NCBI RefSeq assembly: GCF_900129215.1
Contig: NZ_FQUQ01000002.1
Location: 1,116,001 to 1,180,000 of the forward strand
Origin: Pedobacter caeni
Lineage (GTDB): Bacteria; Bacteroidota; Bacteroidia; Sphingobacteriales; Sphingobacteriaceae
Reading direction: 5' to 3'
Length of the DNA stretch: 64,000 nucleotides
Below the pieces are notes generated by a model. The model was not told the origin of the DNA. It ran no database searches and was given only the letters and a program-made list of their open reading frames with translations. The translations under genes and the position numbers were made by a program. Positions 1 through 9,014 of this stretch are shown here, piece by piece (within the stretch, counting starts at the first letter, position 1; each line of letters starts with the position of its first letter).

Positions 1-95
1 ACTTATTTTTAGGTATTTGTGTTTTTTGTTCAAATGCATAGTTTAGTCATGATCAGCTTTATGATCATTAGGGTTTGTTCAAAAAACACAATGAT

Positions 96-746
96 ATGAA
101 TACTAAAAATACCCGTATTAAACCGGAATTAATCTCGTTTCTTACTATCCGTCGAAGCATTGGCATCCTTGGAATAGGACTTCCTTTTGCGCTGTTGATT
201 TTCTCTTATATCTTTGGATGTGAAGTGATGCAGCCCTCCATTAGCCATTACTATTATACCTCCGTCGGCGCTTTATTTGTAGGCATCTTATCTGCTGTTG
301 GACTTTTTCTGATCAGCTATAAAGGATTTAGTGCCCTGGACGATTTTGCAACCAATCTTGCCGGTTTTTGTGCTTTTGGAATCGCCTTCTTTGCAACATC
401 TAAACCTATAGAATCCGCTTGTATTATTGTTGGCCTTTCTGGAAACAGCTTGCGGGAAATTTTACATTATGTTAGCGCTGCGGTTTTCTTCCTTACCCTT
501 TCCTATATTTCCTTCTTTCTTTTTACCAAATCAAAGGGAACAAAGACCAAAAAGAAAGTCATAAGGAATCGGATCTATCGGGTATGTGCAGTCTTGATGC
601 TGATTTTTGTCGTCCTTATTTTTATTACCGACAAGCTGATCAAAGTATCTGATCATCTGCATTTAACCTTTTGGCTGGAATGGGGGGCACTGATTAGTTT
701 TGGGTTTTCCTGGTTGATCAAAGGAGAAACGTTCTTTAAAGGTTGA
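96..746 (+). CDS. Multi-pass membrane protein of unknown function
   Basis: This is a 216-residue protein that I do not recognise. About six hydrophobic segments can be seen, near residues 20-40, 50-75, 85-105, 125-145, 165-182 and 195-212, with a Lys/Arg-rich cytoplasmic-looking stretch (TKTKKKVIRNR) between the fourth and fifth. It is therefore an integral inner-membrane protein. I chose the ATG at 96. An in-frame TTG at 75 would add seven residues, but it sits in AGGGTTTG, which resembles a Bacteroidota -7 promoter box. The next gene begins 27 bases downstream on the same strand and also encodes a small membrane protein, so the two are probably co-transcribed. No catalytic motif is visible. 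Confidence 0.7.
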   Translation: MNTKNTRIKPELISFLTIRRSIGILGIGLPFALLIFSYIFGCEVMQPSISHYYYTSVGALFVGILSAVGLFLISYKGFSALDDFATNLAGFCAFGIAFFATSKPIESACIIVGLSGNSLREILHYVSAAVFFLTLSYISFFLFTKSKGTKTKKKVIRNRIYRVCAVLMLIFVVLIFITDKLIKVSDHLHLTFWLEWGALISFGFSWLIKGETFFKG

Positions 747-773
747 TCCTGTGTCTTGTCAATTTAGATTGTT

Positions 774-1274
774 ATGATGAATATTTCAGAAAAGGAGCTT
801 TTCGATGCAGAGATGGAGGACGCTTTAAAAGCAGATCTTTGCCGCTTGATCAGAAGAATGAAAAGATTGGAGCGTCTGGATTCAACAATTGCACATTCTT
901 TATTCTGGCTTTCTATATTAGCAAGTTTCAGTTCGGCAATTCTTGTTTCAGGAAAATATGATAGTACTTACTTATTGGCGGTAATTGCGGGTATCCCCGG
1001 TCTCGTGGTCGTTATTGAAAAAACCTTTGATTTTACTCAGCGAACGGTATGGGACTTGAATTTCAGAATGGAATTTGAGGAACTGCTGGATGAGATGAAG
1101 TACAAAAAGATAGCTGGTTATAAAGCGGTAAAAAAATTCAGGAAAATCATTAGAAAAAATGAGTATGCTTTCCAGAAAATCGGTTTTTTCAGCAAGACAA
1201 ATACCGACAGAAACAAGGATAATCCTGTCCTGACACTGCAAAAAACTGATCCGGAGGGAGGAGCAGACGATTAG
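774..1274 (+). CDS. Two-TM membrane protein, possibly SLATT-like
   Basis: This 166-residue protein has a charged amphipathic N-terminus, then two adjacent hydrophobic helices at about residues 40-60 and 67-85. A long charged, helical cytoplasmic tail (FRMEFEELLDEMKYKK and onward) follows. The arrangement, a helical lead-in, paired TM helices and then a helical tail, resembles SLATT/DUF4231-type proteins. Those are often membrane effectors in nucleotide-signalled conflict systems, but I cannot confirm the family by eye. No SLOG, SMODS or nucleotidyltransferase partner lies beside it, only the preceding membrane protein. Two consecutive ATG codons (774 and 777) are both plausible starts. Confidence 0.6.
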   Translation: MMNISEKELFDAEMEDALKADLCRLIRRMKRLERLDSTIAHSLFWLSILASFSSAILVSGKYDSTYLLAVIAGIPGLVVVIEKTFDFTQRTVWDLNFRMEFEELLDEMKYKKIAGYKAVKKFRKIIRKNEYAFQKIGFFSKTNTDRNKDNPVLTLQKTDPEGGADD

Positions 1275-1336
1275 TCACACTAAAGAGGTAATCCATAGAA
1301 ATTGCCTCTTTAGTACCACTCTGTTTTAAAATTGAA

Positions 1337-1753
1337 CTAAAGTGATTGTATCCTGATCGGTTTTTGAATGTCTATGCCTGTCTGCAATGCTTTTTCAAAA
1401 ACATCAAAAAATTGTCTTCCATCGCTGGTTATAAAGTAGTTCGATAAACTGGTGATGGTTTCTGCAATGTTTTTTCCCCAGGGAGCTTGCTGCTTTAAAT
1501 CATCAATGTCCCATATGATACGATCCGGAGCATACTCCCTGAATAATGCTCTGATTTCATTTAGCTCTTTTTTAGCTTTAGGAATGTTTTCTAAAGATAA
1601 ATCGCCCTGGTATAGTTCATTCATTAGGAATGGGAATTTTGAGCCCCATTTATTGTCTTCCAGACGATAGGCTATGGTTGAGAAAAAAGAATGCAAGAGA
1701 CTTCCTGTTCCTATTTTATAAAATATGGGACCAATCCTAAGTCCTGTTGCCAT
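1337..1753 (-). CDS. Imm70-family immunity protein
   Basis: This 138-residue protein has the features I associate with immunity protein 70 of polymorphic toxin systems: GSLLHSFFSTIAYRLE near the N-terminus, WGSKFP and LMNELYQG in the middle, then WDIDDL, PWG and LSNYFITSDG. Such proteins normally neutralise a toxin delivered by a neighbour or by the same strain. No toxin gene with a delivery domain (Rhs, LXG, T6SS marker) is adjacent, so this is an orphan antitoxin-type gene. It starts 8 bases after the stop of the glycosidase lipoprotein upstream, so the two are probably on one transcript. The family call is from recalled family motifs, not a search. Confidence 0.75.
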   Translation of the reverse strand: MATGLRIGPIFYKIGTGSLLHSFFSTIAYRLEDNKWGSKFPFLMNELYQGDLSLENIPKAKKELNEIRALFREYAPDRIIWDIDDLKQQAPWGKNIAETITSLSNYFITSDGRQFFDVFEKALQTGIDIQKPIRIQSL

Positions 1754-1761
1754 TTGTCAAA

Positions 1762-3354
1762 TTAATTATTATCTGTTTTTTTTTCTACAAATATTGGTGT
1801 TTCTGTTACGTCAATTACCAGCTTTCCATTTATGGTATTTACTGTTTTTGCAAGCATTTCTTCTTTTCCAATCTGGAGTGTATGGATGATGGCTTGTTTT
1901 GCATCACCCAGATTAAGTTCATATTTTGCTGTTCTCCCTTTTTGATCAGGTATAGTAAGCACATAAATTTCCTTCTTATCTGATTTGTATAAGTCTACTA
2001 TAGGATCATTGTTCAGCGTTGAACTGAAAAAATAGTTTCCTATTAATTTTTTTGTCTGCAGCATATAATCAGCAGCAGGTCTTTTAACAGCGTTTGCATT
2101 CATGAAACCTGAAGAAGAATATTGGATAGTGCTATTGATATCAACATCATCCAGCATGTAAAAGACACATTTTTTTATTTTTTTTCTGGCATATAAAAGA
2201 GCTGTACGCAAATTCCAATCTGCCTGGGTGACCTGGGAGTTCTTCGAGCCTATAGGAATCGCACGCTGGGGGGTGCTATGGCCAATATCATATCCTGTCT
2301 CTGTAACCCAAACAGGCATGTTATTGGCATGTTTTTTAGACATAGCCATAAAATCATCAGCGATTTTTCCGATGATCGAAAGTTCGGGAGCAACACCAAT
2401 TGTAGCGACCTCATTGTGTTCATCTGCATCATTGGAATAAAGGTGATAGTTGATGATATCAAAGCATAAATCTACAGAACCATCTGCCTTTAATCCTCTG
2501 TTCTTTCTGCACCATTCGATCATTTTGATTACAAAATTCGGATCAGCATTGGCCAGGCCTCCCATAACAACCATCATATTTGGATCAGCAGTTTTAACAC
2601 CTGCATTTTTTCCTAACTTGCCTTTGTTTCCGTCATAAAATGCCGACATATTAGCCGCATATTCTTCCGCTGTTTGTTGTGCTTTTTTACCTTTCCACCA
2701 TTTGTCCCGTTCATTGTCGCACTCAATATATTTAATCAGACCAAGACCTGTCTTTGCAACATTTCTTTGATCTCCGGCCCATCTTATGCCCGTATTGACC
2801 GTTACCAGAGAAGGATCTATATTTTTGTTGCTGCCATATCTGGCCGCCAATTGAAAAGCTACTCTGGCCTGTATGATGTAGGAGGCGGGGGCCAATCTGT
2901 CTAATCCATAAGGCGCAGGTACATTTTCGGCATCCCTTTGATCCGCGGGATAAGTATCAAGTAACCAGTCGGGGCAGGTTTTAATGTCAATGATGACATC
3001 GAGTCCGGACTCCTTCATTCGCTGATACATCCTATCATAGTCCCATCCACCAGAATGAGAGGGGCTAAAAGTATACTTGCCTTCTGCCTGTTCAACCCTT
3101 TCCCAGTCCAGATAATGGCGTATTCCTGAAAATGACTTGATGACTGAAAATTTGGTTTCGTCTATTGTTTCTGGGGAAGCAGGCTGCAAAAGATCCCATT
3201 CAAATGCATTAATACCTAAATATTCTGCAAAGTGTGTTGTGGAAGCTTCTCCTGGAATCGTGGGCGTCTCTTTCTGTATAGGAGGAAGTTCTTTCTTTTT
3301 TTTACACGCTGATAACGATAGTAAGGAGAGCAGGGCTATTATGGTATACTTCAT
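1762..3354 (-). CDS. Clan-A glycoside hydrolase lipoprotein (GH39/GH5-like)
   Basis: This 530-residue protein begins with a lipoprotein signal peptide ending in LSLSAC, Cys17, followed by four lysines, so it is probably anchored to a membrane. The body looks like a (beta/alpha)8 barrel. ECDNERD at 211-217 supplies the Asn-Glu pair (N214-E215) typical of the acid/base of clan GH-A enzymes. WVTETGYD at 349-356 supplies the likely nucleophile E352. INYHLYSND around 301-309 resembles the conserved His/Tyr strand. A small beta-rich C-terminal part (about 455-525) follows the barrel. This supports a retaining glycosidase of the GH39/GH5/GH30 type, but the exact family and substrate cannot be read from the sequence. 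It is followed 8 bases later by the Imm70 gene. Confidence 0.75.
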   Translation of the reverse strand: MKYTIIALLSLLSLSACKKKKELPPIQKETPTIPGEASTTHFAEYLGINAFEWDLLQPASPETIDETKFSVIKSFSGIRHYLDWERVEQAEGKYTFSPSHSGGWDYDRMYQRMKESGLDVIIDIKTCPDWLLDTYPADQRDAENVPAPYGLDRLAPASYIIQARVAFQLAARYGSNKNIDPSLVTVNTGIRWAGDQRNVAKTGLGLIKYIECDNERDKWWKGKKAQQTAEEYAANMSAFYDGNKGKLGKNAGVKTADPNMMVVMGGLANADPNFVIKMIEWCRKNRGLKADGSVDLCFDIINYHLYSNDADEHNEVATIGVAPELSIIGKIADDFMAMSKKHANNMPVWVTETGYDIGHSTPQRAIPIGSKNSQVTQADWNLRTALLYARKKIKKCVFYMLDDVDINSTIQYSSSGFMNANAVKRPAADYMLQTKKLIGNYFFSSTLNNDPIVDLYKSDKKEIYVLTIPDQKGRTAKYELNLGDAKQAIIHTLQIGKEEMLAKTVNTINGKLVIDVTETPIFVEKKTDNN

Positions 3355-3541
3355 ATGACTGAATGGAAATCCCCATAAAAATATGTGATTTTTAGTTAAA
3401 AAAAGCGCTTAAAAATTATTTATCAATACCGCTGTCCATATTTGGACCTGTACATGTGTAAATATAGACAAGACCTAAAATAATAAGGCGCACATCCAGT
3501 AGAAATATACTTTTCAATTGCATCATTATTACTTTTTAAAG

Positions 3542-3549
3542 TATCTTTG
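3542..3549 (+). promoter_or_regulatory. Bacteroidota -7 promoter box of purL
   Basis: TATCTTTG matches the Bacteroidota sigma-A -7 consensus TAnnTTTG. A TTG lies 21 bases upstream at 3518-3520 and could be a weak -33 element. The box ends only 9 bases before the ATG at 3559, so the mRNA should have almost no leader. Confidence 0.6.
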
Positions 3550-3558
3550 CATCACTTT

Positions 3559-6500
3559 ATGAATATGATCTTTTTCTTCGAAACCCCATCTGCCAAGATT
3601 TATGTCTTGCAAATAAACCGGAGCCTTACACCATCTGATATTTCAAAATTAAGTTGGCTGTTTGGAGGCGCAAAAGTTAAATCGGAAACATCTTTAAGTG
3701 GATTCTTTGTTGGCCCAAGGGCAGCAATGGTGACCCCATGGAGTACAAATGCCGTAGAGATTACCCAAAATATGGATCTTCAGGGTATTATCCGTATTGA
3801 AGAGTTTGAACAATCAACTGCTGATGCTTCAAATTATGACCATATGTTGTTTCAAAAGTACGACGGACTGGGACAGGATGTATTCACAACTAATGTTCAA
3901 CCGGAACCAATTCTGGAAATCAGTGATATTGCAGCATACGATAAACAGGAAGGTTTATCATTAAGTGATGAAGAAGTTGATTATTTAAATAAGCTGGCCG
4001 AAAATCTGGGACGTAAACTGACGGACTCTGAGGTATTCGGTTTTTCTCAGGTAAACTCTGAACATTGCCGTCATAAAATCTTTAACGGAACTTTTGTGAT
4101 CGATGGTCAGGAGCAACCTTCTTCTTTGTTTAAACTGATCCGCAAAACATCAGAACTAAACCCTAACGGAATTGTATCTGCATATAAAGACAATGTGGCC
4201 TTTGTAAAAGGACCAAGAGTACAGCAGTTTGCTCCTAAAAGAGCAGACGTGCCTGATTATTATCAGTTAAAAGATTTTGATTCCGTGATTTCAATAAAAG
4301 CGGAAACCCATAACTTCCCAACCACTGTGGAGCCCTTTAACGGTGCCGCAACAGGATCAGGAGGAGAAATCAGAGACAGGCTTGCAGGTGGACAAGGCTC
4401 ATTGCCTCTAGCAGGTACTGCAGTATATATGACTGCCTTATCCAGACTTACCGAAGACCGTCCATGGGAAAAAGGAGTAGAAGAAAGAAAATGGTTATAC
4501 CAAACCCCAATGGACATCCTGATTAAAGCATCGAATGGTGCTTCTGATTTTGGAAATAAATTCGGACAACCCCTGATTACCGGTTCAGTGCTCACCTTTG
4601 AGCATGAAGAACAAGGCAGAAAACTGGGATATGATAAAGTGATCATGCTTGCAGGTGGCGTAGGCTATGGTAAAGCAGATCAGGCGCAAAAACATAAACC
4701 AGTAGCGGGAGATAAGATTGTGATCCTGGGTGGTGAAAACTACCGTATCGGTATGGGAGGTGCGGCAGTGTCTTCAGCAGATACAGGAGCCCTGGGTTCC
4801 AGCATTGAGCTAAATGCCATCCAACGCTCCAATCCGGAGATGCAAAAAAGAGCGGCAAATACCGTTCGCGGAATGGTGGAAAGCGATGTAAATGCCATCG
4901 TTTCTATTCATGATCATGGTGCCGGAGGACATTTAAACTGTCTTTCTGAACTTGTCGAAGAAACTGGTGGTCTGATTGACCTGGATAAACTGCCTGTTGG
5001 TGATCCTACACTTTCTGCCAAAGAAATCATAGGAAACGAATCTCAGGAACGTATGGGATTGGTAATCGGAAAAGACCATATTGATACCTTACATAAAATA
5101 GCTGAACGCGAACGCAGCCCAATGTATACTGTTGGAGATGTGACTGGTGATCACCGTTTTACTTTCGCTTCTAAAACCACTGGTCTGAAACCTATGGATC
5201 TGGAGCTGAAAGATATGTTCGGAAGTTCACCTAAAGTGGTGATGGAAGATAAAACTGTAGACAGGAAATACGAACCTGTAACTTACGATATTAATCAACT
5301 GGACAATTACCTGGAACAGGTATTACAACTGGAGGCAGTAGCGTCCAAAGACTGGTTGACAAATAAAGTTGACCGTTGCGTAGGCGGAAGGGTAGCAAAA
5401 CAGCAATGTGCAGGACCATTACAATTGCCATTAAACAACTGTGGGGTAATGGCGCTTGATTACCAGGGAAAAGATGGTATCGCTACTTCTGTTGGCCATG
5501 CTCCGTTATCTGCACTAATCGATGCAGCTGCAGGAAGCCGTAACGCAATTGCAGAATCTCTTTCTAATATTGTTTGGGCTCCCTTAAAAGATGGATTGGA
5601 AAGTGTTTCGCTTTCTGCCAACTGGATGTGGGCTTGTAAGAATGAAGGAGAAGATGCCCGTTTATATGAAGCGGTAAAAGCATGTTCGGAATTTGCCATC
5701 GACTTAGGAATTAACATTCCAACGGGTAAAGATTCCCTGTCCATGAAACAAAAATATCCTGACGGCGAAGTAATCGCCCCAGGTACAGTGATCATCTCTG
5801 CAGGTGGCCATTGCGATGATATTACTGCTGTGGTAGAGCCGGTTCTTCAGAAAAATGGAGGATCGATTTATTACATCAATCTTTCTGGTGATGCGTATAA
5901 ACTTGGAGGATCTTCTTTTGCGCAGACCTTAAACAGAATTGGTAACGAAACTCCTGATGTTAAGAATGCAGCAGCATTTAAAACAGCTTTCAATACCGTT
6001 CAGGAACTAATCAAAGCGGGTAAAATTCAGGCTGGTCACGATATAGGAAGTGGCGGACTGATCACCACGTTATTAGAGCTTTGTTTCGCTGACAGAAATC
6101 TTGGTGCAGAGATCGATCTTTCCGCTTTAGGAAATGAAGACCTGATCAAAGTCCTGTTTGCAGAAAATATTGGAATTGTATTCCAGGCTGATGCAAGTGT
6201 AGAAGGATTACTTAAAGATGCTGGTGTTGCTTACCATAAAATTGGTGAAGTAAAAAGTGAAGCTACCTTAACGGTTAAAAATGTAACCGCAAGCCATGCT
6301 TTTGATATCGATCATTTACGTGATGTATGGTTCAAAACTTCTTACTTGTTGGATCAGAAACAATCTGGTCCGGTTAAAGCGAAAGAAAGATTTGACAATT
6401 ATAAAAATCATGTCCTTAACTATACTTTCCCATTACAGTTTGATGGTAAAAAACCGGTTATTGACGAATCTAAACCAAGGCCTAAAGCTGCTGTTCTAAG

Positions 6501-7230
6501 AGAAAAAGGAAGTAACTCTGAACGTGAACTTGCCAATGCGATGTTCCTTGCAGGTTTTGATGTGAAGGATGTACACATGACCGATTTAATCTCAGGTCGT
6601 GAAACATTGGAGGATATTCAGTTTATCGGTGCAGTTGGAGGTTTCTCTAACTCGGATGTATTGGGATCTGCCAAAGGTTGGGCCGGTGCATTTTTATACA
6701 ACGAAAAAGCAAGGGTGGCATTGGAGAACTTCTTCAAACGCGAGGATACGCTTTCTGTGGGGATCTGTAATGGTTGTCAGCTTTTCGTTGAATTGGGTCT
6801 GATCAATAAAAATCATGAGGAAAAACCTAAAATGCTGCACAACGAAAGTCAGAAGCATGAGAGTATTTTCACCTCATTAACCATACAGGAAAACAATTCC
6901 GTAATGTTATCCAGTCTTGCAGGAAGTACGTTAGGCGTATGGGTATCTCATGGAGAAGGTAAATTCCAGTTGCCATATGCAGAAGATCAATACGGTATCG
7001 TAGCTAAATATGGTTACGAAAGCTATCCTGCCAATCCAAATGGATCTGATTACAATACCGCAATGTTATGTGATCAATCGGGACGACACCTGGTGATGAT
7101 GCCTCACATTGAGCGTTCTTTATTCCAATGGCATTGGGCAAACTATCCTCTGGGACGTAAAGATGAAGTGACACCATGGATGGAAGCTTTTGTGAATGCG
7201 AGAAAATGGTTGGAAAACACCGGAAAATAA
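3559..7230 (+). CDS. purL: Phosphoribosylformylglycinamidine synthase
   Basis: This is the large single-chain FGAM synthase of purine biosynthesis, which converts FGAR, ATP and glutamine to FGAM in the cytosol. At about 1223 residues it is close to the usual length of about 1,300 for Gram-negative enzymes. Visible hallmarks are SQVNSEHCRHKIF and KAETHNFPTTVEPFNGAATG in the first synthetase half. Near residue 1070 the glutaminase nucleophile motif GICNGCQLF can be read, followed by SHGEGKF and the C-terminal PHIER. The frame is open to a TTG at 3547, but that codon is the end of the promoter box TATCTTTG. The true start is therefore ATG 3559 or ATG 3565. A strong terminator follows the stop. 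Confidence 0.97.
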   Translation: MNMIFFFETPSAKIYVLQINRSLTPSDISKLSWLFGGAKVKSETSLSGFFVGPRAAMVTPWSTNAVEITQNMDLQGIIRIEEFEQSTADASNYDHMLFQKYDGLGQDVFTTNVQPEPILEISDIAAYDKQEGLSLSDEEVDYLNKLAENLGRKLTDSEVFGFSQVNSEHCRHKIFNGTFVIDGQEQPSSLFKLIRKTSELNPNGIVSAYKDNVAFVKGPRVQQFAPKRADVPDYYQLKDFDSVISIKAETHNFPTTVEPFNGAATGSGGEIRDRLAGGQGSLPLAGTAVYMTALSRLTEDRPWEKGVEERKWLYQTPMDILIKASNGASDFGNKFGQPLITGSVLTFEHEEQGRKLGYDKVIMLAGGVGYGKADQAQKHKPVAGDKIVILGGENYRIGMGGAAVSSADTGALGSSIELNAIQRSNPEMQKRAANTVRGMVESDVNAIVSIHDHGAGGHLNCLSELVEETGGLIDLDKLPVGDPTLSAKEIIGNESQERMGLVIGKDHIDTLHKIAERERSPMYTVGDVTGDHRFTFASKTTGLKPMDLELKDMFGSSPKVVMEDKTVDRKYEPVTYDINQLDNYLEQVLQLEAVASKDWLTNKVDRCVGGRVAKQQCAGPLQLPLNNCGVMALDYQGKDGIATSVGHAPLSALIDAAAGSRNAIAESLSNIVWAPLKDGLESVSLSANWMWACKNEGEDARLYEAVKACSEFAIDLGINIPTGKDSLSMKQKYPDGEVIAPGTVIISAGGHCDDITAVVEPVLQKNGGSIYYINLSGDAYKLGGSSFAQTLNRIGNETPDVKNAAAFKTAFNTVQELIKAGKIQAGHDIGSGGLITTLLELCFADRNLGAEIDLSALGNEDLIKVLFAENIGIVFQADASVEGLLKDAGVAYHKIGEVKSEATLTVKNVTASHAFDIDHLRDVWFKTSYLLDQKQSGPVKAKERFDNYKNHVLNYTFPLQFDGKKPVIDESKPRPKAAVLREKGSNSERELANAMFLAGFDVKDVHMTDLISGRETLEDIQFIGAVGGFSNSDVLGSAKGWAGAFLYNEKARVALENFFKREDTLSVGICNGCQLFVELGLINKNHEEKPKMLHNESQKHESIFTSLTIQENNSVMLSSLAGSTLGVWVSHGEGKFQLPYAEDQYGIVAKYGYESYPANPNGSDYNTAMLCDQSGRHLVMMPHIERSLFQWHWANYPLGRKDEVTPWMEAFVNARKWLENTGK

Positions 7231-7240
7231 AAAATAACGA

Positions 7241-7268
7241 AAGAGCAGCCCTAAAGGCTGCTCTTTTT
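7241..7268. terminator. Bidirectional rho-independent terminator
   Basis: A perfect 10-bp stem, AAGAGCAGCC (7241-7250) with GGCTGCTCTT (7256-7265), closes a 5-base loop and is followed by a T-run to 7268. It lies between the convergent purL and GH16-like genes. The leading A/T bases allow it to serve both. Confidence 0.85.
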
Positions 7269-7295
7269 ATATCAGAGGATTTTTAATCCGCTAAT

Positions 7296-8099
7296 TTAAG
7301 CAGGAGTAAACTGGAAGGAGTGAATGATGATTTCTATTTCCTGTCCGTTTGAAGGAGCCAATCCCTGGAATAACCATAAATTCATATGTACAGGTAGAGC
7401 TTCTGTGCTGACCGGAAATCCGGAGTCCGGAGTGCTCCATGGATAAAAGGCATTTGCTTCCAGTTCATTGTGTCCATGGTAGGCTTTGTAAGTTACCTTC
7501 TGACTGTTTCTGGAAAACTTGTAGGTGGAATAAGTTCCATTCAGGGCGAGCTCATAGGTGTTGAATACGCGTGTTGCAGGATCTCCATAAGCCGGATAAA
7601 CGGTGTAATTGAAATTCGGCCATGCGGCATTACCCCACCTTGCAAATTCGATATCAACCTCATGATGTCCATCGTCACCGGATTTGTAATTAAACAAGCC
7701 TAAAATGACATTCTTGTCCAGCTTATCAACCTCACCTTCAACTTTCCATACATAAGAACCGTAGCCGAATTCCTGCAGAGAGCTGACTTCAGCACAATTC
7801 CACCTTCCCGTAGCGGCATCTCTTTTGATTCTTAAATGTAATCGTCCCTGTGCATCTACCCATACACTGCTGTTGGCCCAATAATTTGGTCCGGGACCAC
7901 CCACAGATAGATCAGTGATATTTTTTACCTGCCAGCTGTATCCGCTGAAATTGATGATCGTTGCCCCCGGCACAGGGATTACGGCTGATTTTGAATTTAC
8001 TCTTTCTGATTTAAGATGGTCTGCATTTTCAGCAGTTGAGTCTTTCTTACAGGAGAAGAGGACAATGGCAAGAATTGCCATACTAAAGATTTTTTTCAT
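7296..8099 (-). CDS. GH16-like (concanavalin-fold) lipoprotein
   Basis: This 267-residue protein has a lipoprotein signal (MKKIFSMAILAIVLFSC, Cys17). The body is beta-rich, with many aromatic residues. HHEVDIEFARWG at about 145-156 carries the E-x-D-x-E pattern (E147, D149, E151) that forms the catalytic centre of GH16 beta-glucanases and related enzymes. W-rich strands such as FGYGSYVWKVEG precede it, as in that fold. It is probably a surface-attached beta-glucan or galactan hydrolase, but the substrate is not visible. It is transcribed convergently with purL and separated from it by a terminator, and is divergent from pepE. Confidence 0.7.
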   Translation of the reverse strand: MKKIFSMAILAIVLFSCKKDSTAENADHLKSERVNSKSAVIPVPGATIINFSGYSWQVKNITDLSVGGPGPNYWANSSVWVDAQGRLHLRIKRDAATGRWNCAEVSSLQEFGYGSYVWKVEGEVDKLDKNVILGLFNYKSGDDGHHEVDIEFARWGNAAWPNFNYTVYPAYGDPATRVFNTYELALNGTYSTYKFSRNSQKVTYKAYHGHNELEANAFYPWSTPDSGFPVSTEALPVHMNLWLFQGLAPSNGQEIEIIIHSFQFTPA

Positions 8100-8254
8100 T
8101 TTTTGTTGATTATAGGGTTGATAATTTTGCAGGACTTATTTTTTAAGTCTTAACTACAAGTGCCGGGAATGTTCAATTTTTACCAATTTATGTCTGAATA
8201 TATTTTACAGCTCAGCAGGGAGTGTTTAACATTGTATACCAAAACCTGATGATG

Positions 8255-8956
8255 ATGAAACAAATATTACTGGCAAGTACTTCTACGATGTTTGGCGAAG
8301 AATACTTAGCCTACCTGCAGCCCGAATTAAAGTCTTTCTTTGAAGGTATTTCTGAAATTGTATTTATTCCCTTTGCACGTCCCGGAGGAATCAGTCATGA
8401 TGAGTATACAGAGAAGGTCAGGGAGGCGTTTCATTCTTTAAACATTAAGGTGCATGGGCTTCATACCTTTACTGATCCTGTTGAAGCCATTCAGCAGGCC
8501 GAAGGCTTTTTTACCGGAGGTGGCAATACTTTTTTATTGGTGCAGCAACTTCATCACCTCAATCTGATGGAGGACCTGAAAGCAGCTGTACAAGGAGGAA
8601 CGCCTTATCTTGGAACAAGTGCAGGAAGTAATATCGGTGGCCTGAATATGAAAAATACGAACGACATGCCGATTGTTTATCCTTCCGATTTTACAACAAT
8701 GGGGCTAGTTCCTTTTAATATCAATGCCCATTATCTGGATCCTGACCCAAAGAGTACCCACAACGGTGAAACCAGAGAAACAAGGATTAAGGAGTTCCAT
8801 GTATTCAATGAAATTCCTGTCGTAGGGCTCAGAGAAGGAAGCTGGATCCGCGTTAAAGATGATCAGGTAACTACAGAAGGAACCAAAGCATCCCGCATCT
8901 TCATAAAAGATCAGGAGCCTTATGAACTGGGCTCCGGTTCTATATTAAGATTTTAG
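8255..8956 (+). CDS. pepE: Dipeptidase E (peptidase S51)
   Basis: This 233-residue cytosolic peptidase of the S51 family cleaves Asp-Xaa dipeptides. The nucleophile elbow GTSAGSN places the catalytic Ser near residue 122, matching Ser120 of the E. coli enzyme. GFFTGGGNTFLLVQQL and the late IVYPSDFTTMGL and NINAHYLD motifs are also family features. The length agrees with the roughly 229 residues usual for PepE. Three ATG codons lie together at 8249-8257 (in-frame, reading Met-Met-Met-Lys-Gln). I chose the last, which best fits the family N-terminus. An in-frame GTG at 8222 is less likely. Confidence 0.92.
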   Translation: MKQILLASTSTMFGEEYLAYLQPELKSFFEGISEIVFIPFARPGGISHDEYTEKVREAFHSLNIKVHGLHTFTDPVEAIQQAEGFFTGGGNTFLLVQQLHHLNLMEDLKAAVQGGTPYLGTSAGSNIGGLNMKNTNDMPIVYPSDFTTMGLVPFNINAHYLDPDPKSTHNGETRETRIKEFHVFNEIPVVGLREGSWIRVKDDQVTTEGTKASRIFIKDQEPYELGSGSILRF

Positions 8957-8987
8957 TCTCCGGATCAATTCGGCGGTATTATATCGT

Positions 8988-8995
8988 TATATTTG
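8988..8995 (+). promoter_or_regulatory. -7 promoter box of the pxp operon
   Basis: TATATTTG is an exact match to TAnnTTTG and lies 20 bases upstream of the pxpB start codon. No convincing -33 TTTG was found at the standard spacing. Confidence 0.5.
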
Positions 8996-9014
8996 TTTTG
9001 AGGCCATCTTATAA

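Noticed and set aside
743..961. Rightward frame overlapping the second membrane-protein gene
   Set aside because: Lies within the well supported 774-1274 frame in another phase and has a non-protein-like composition.
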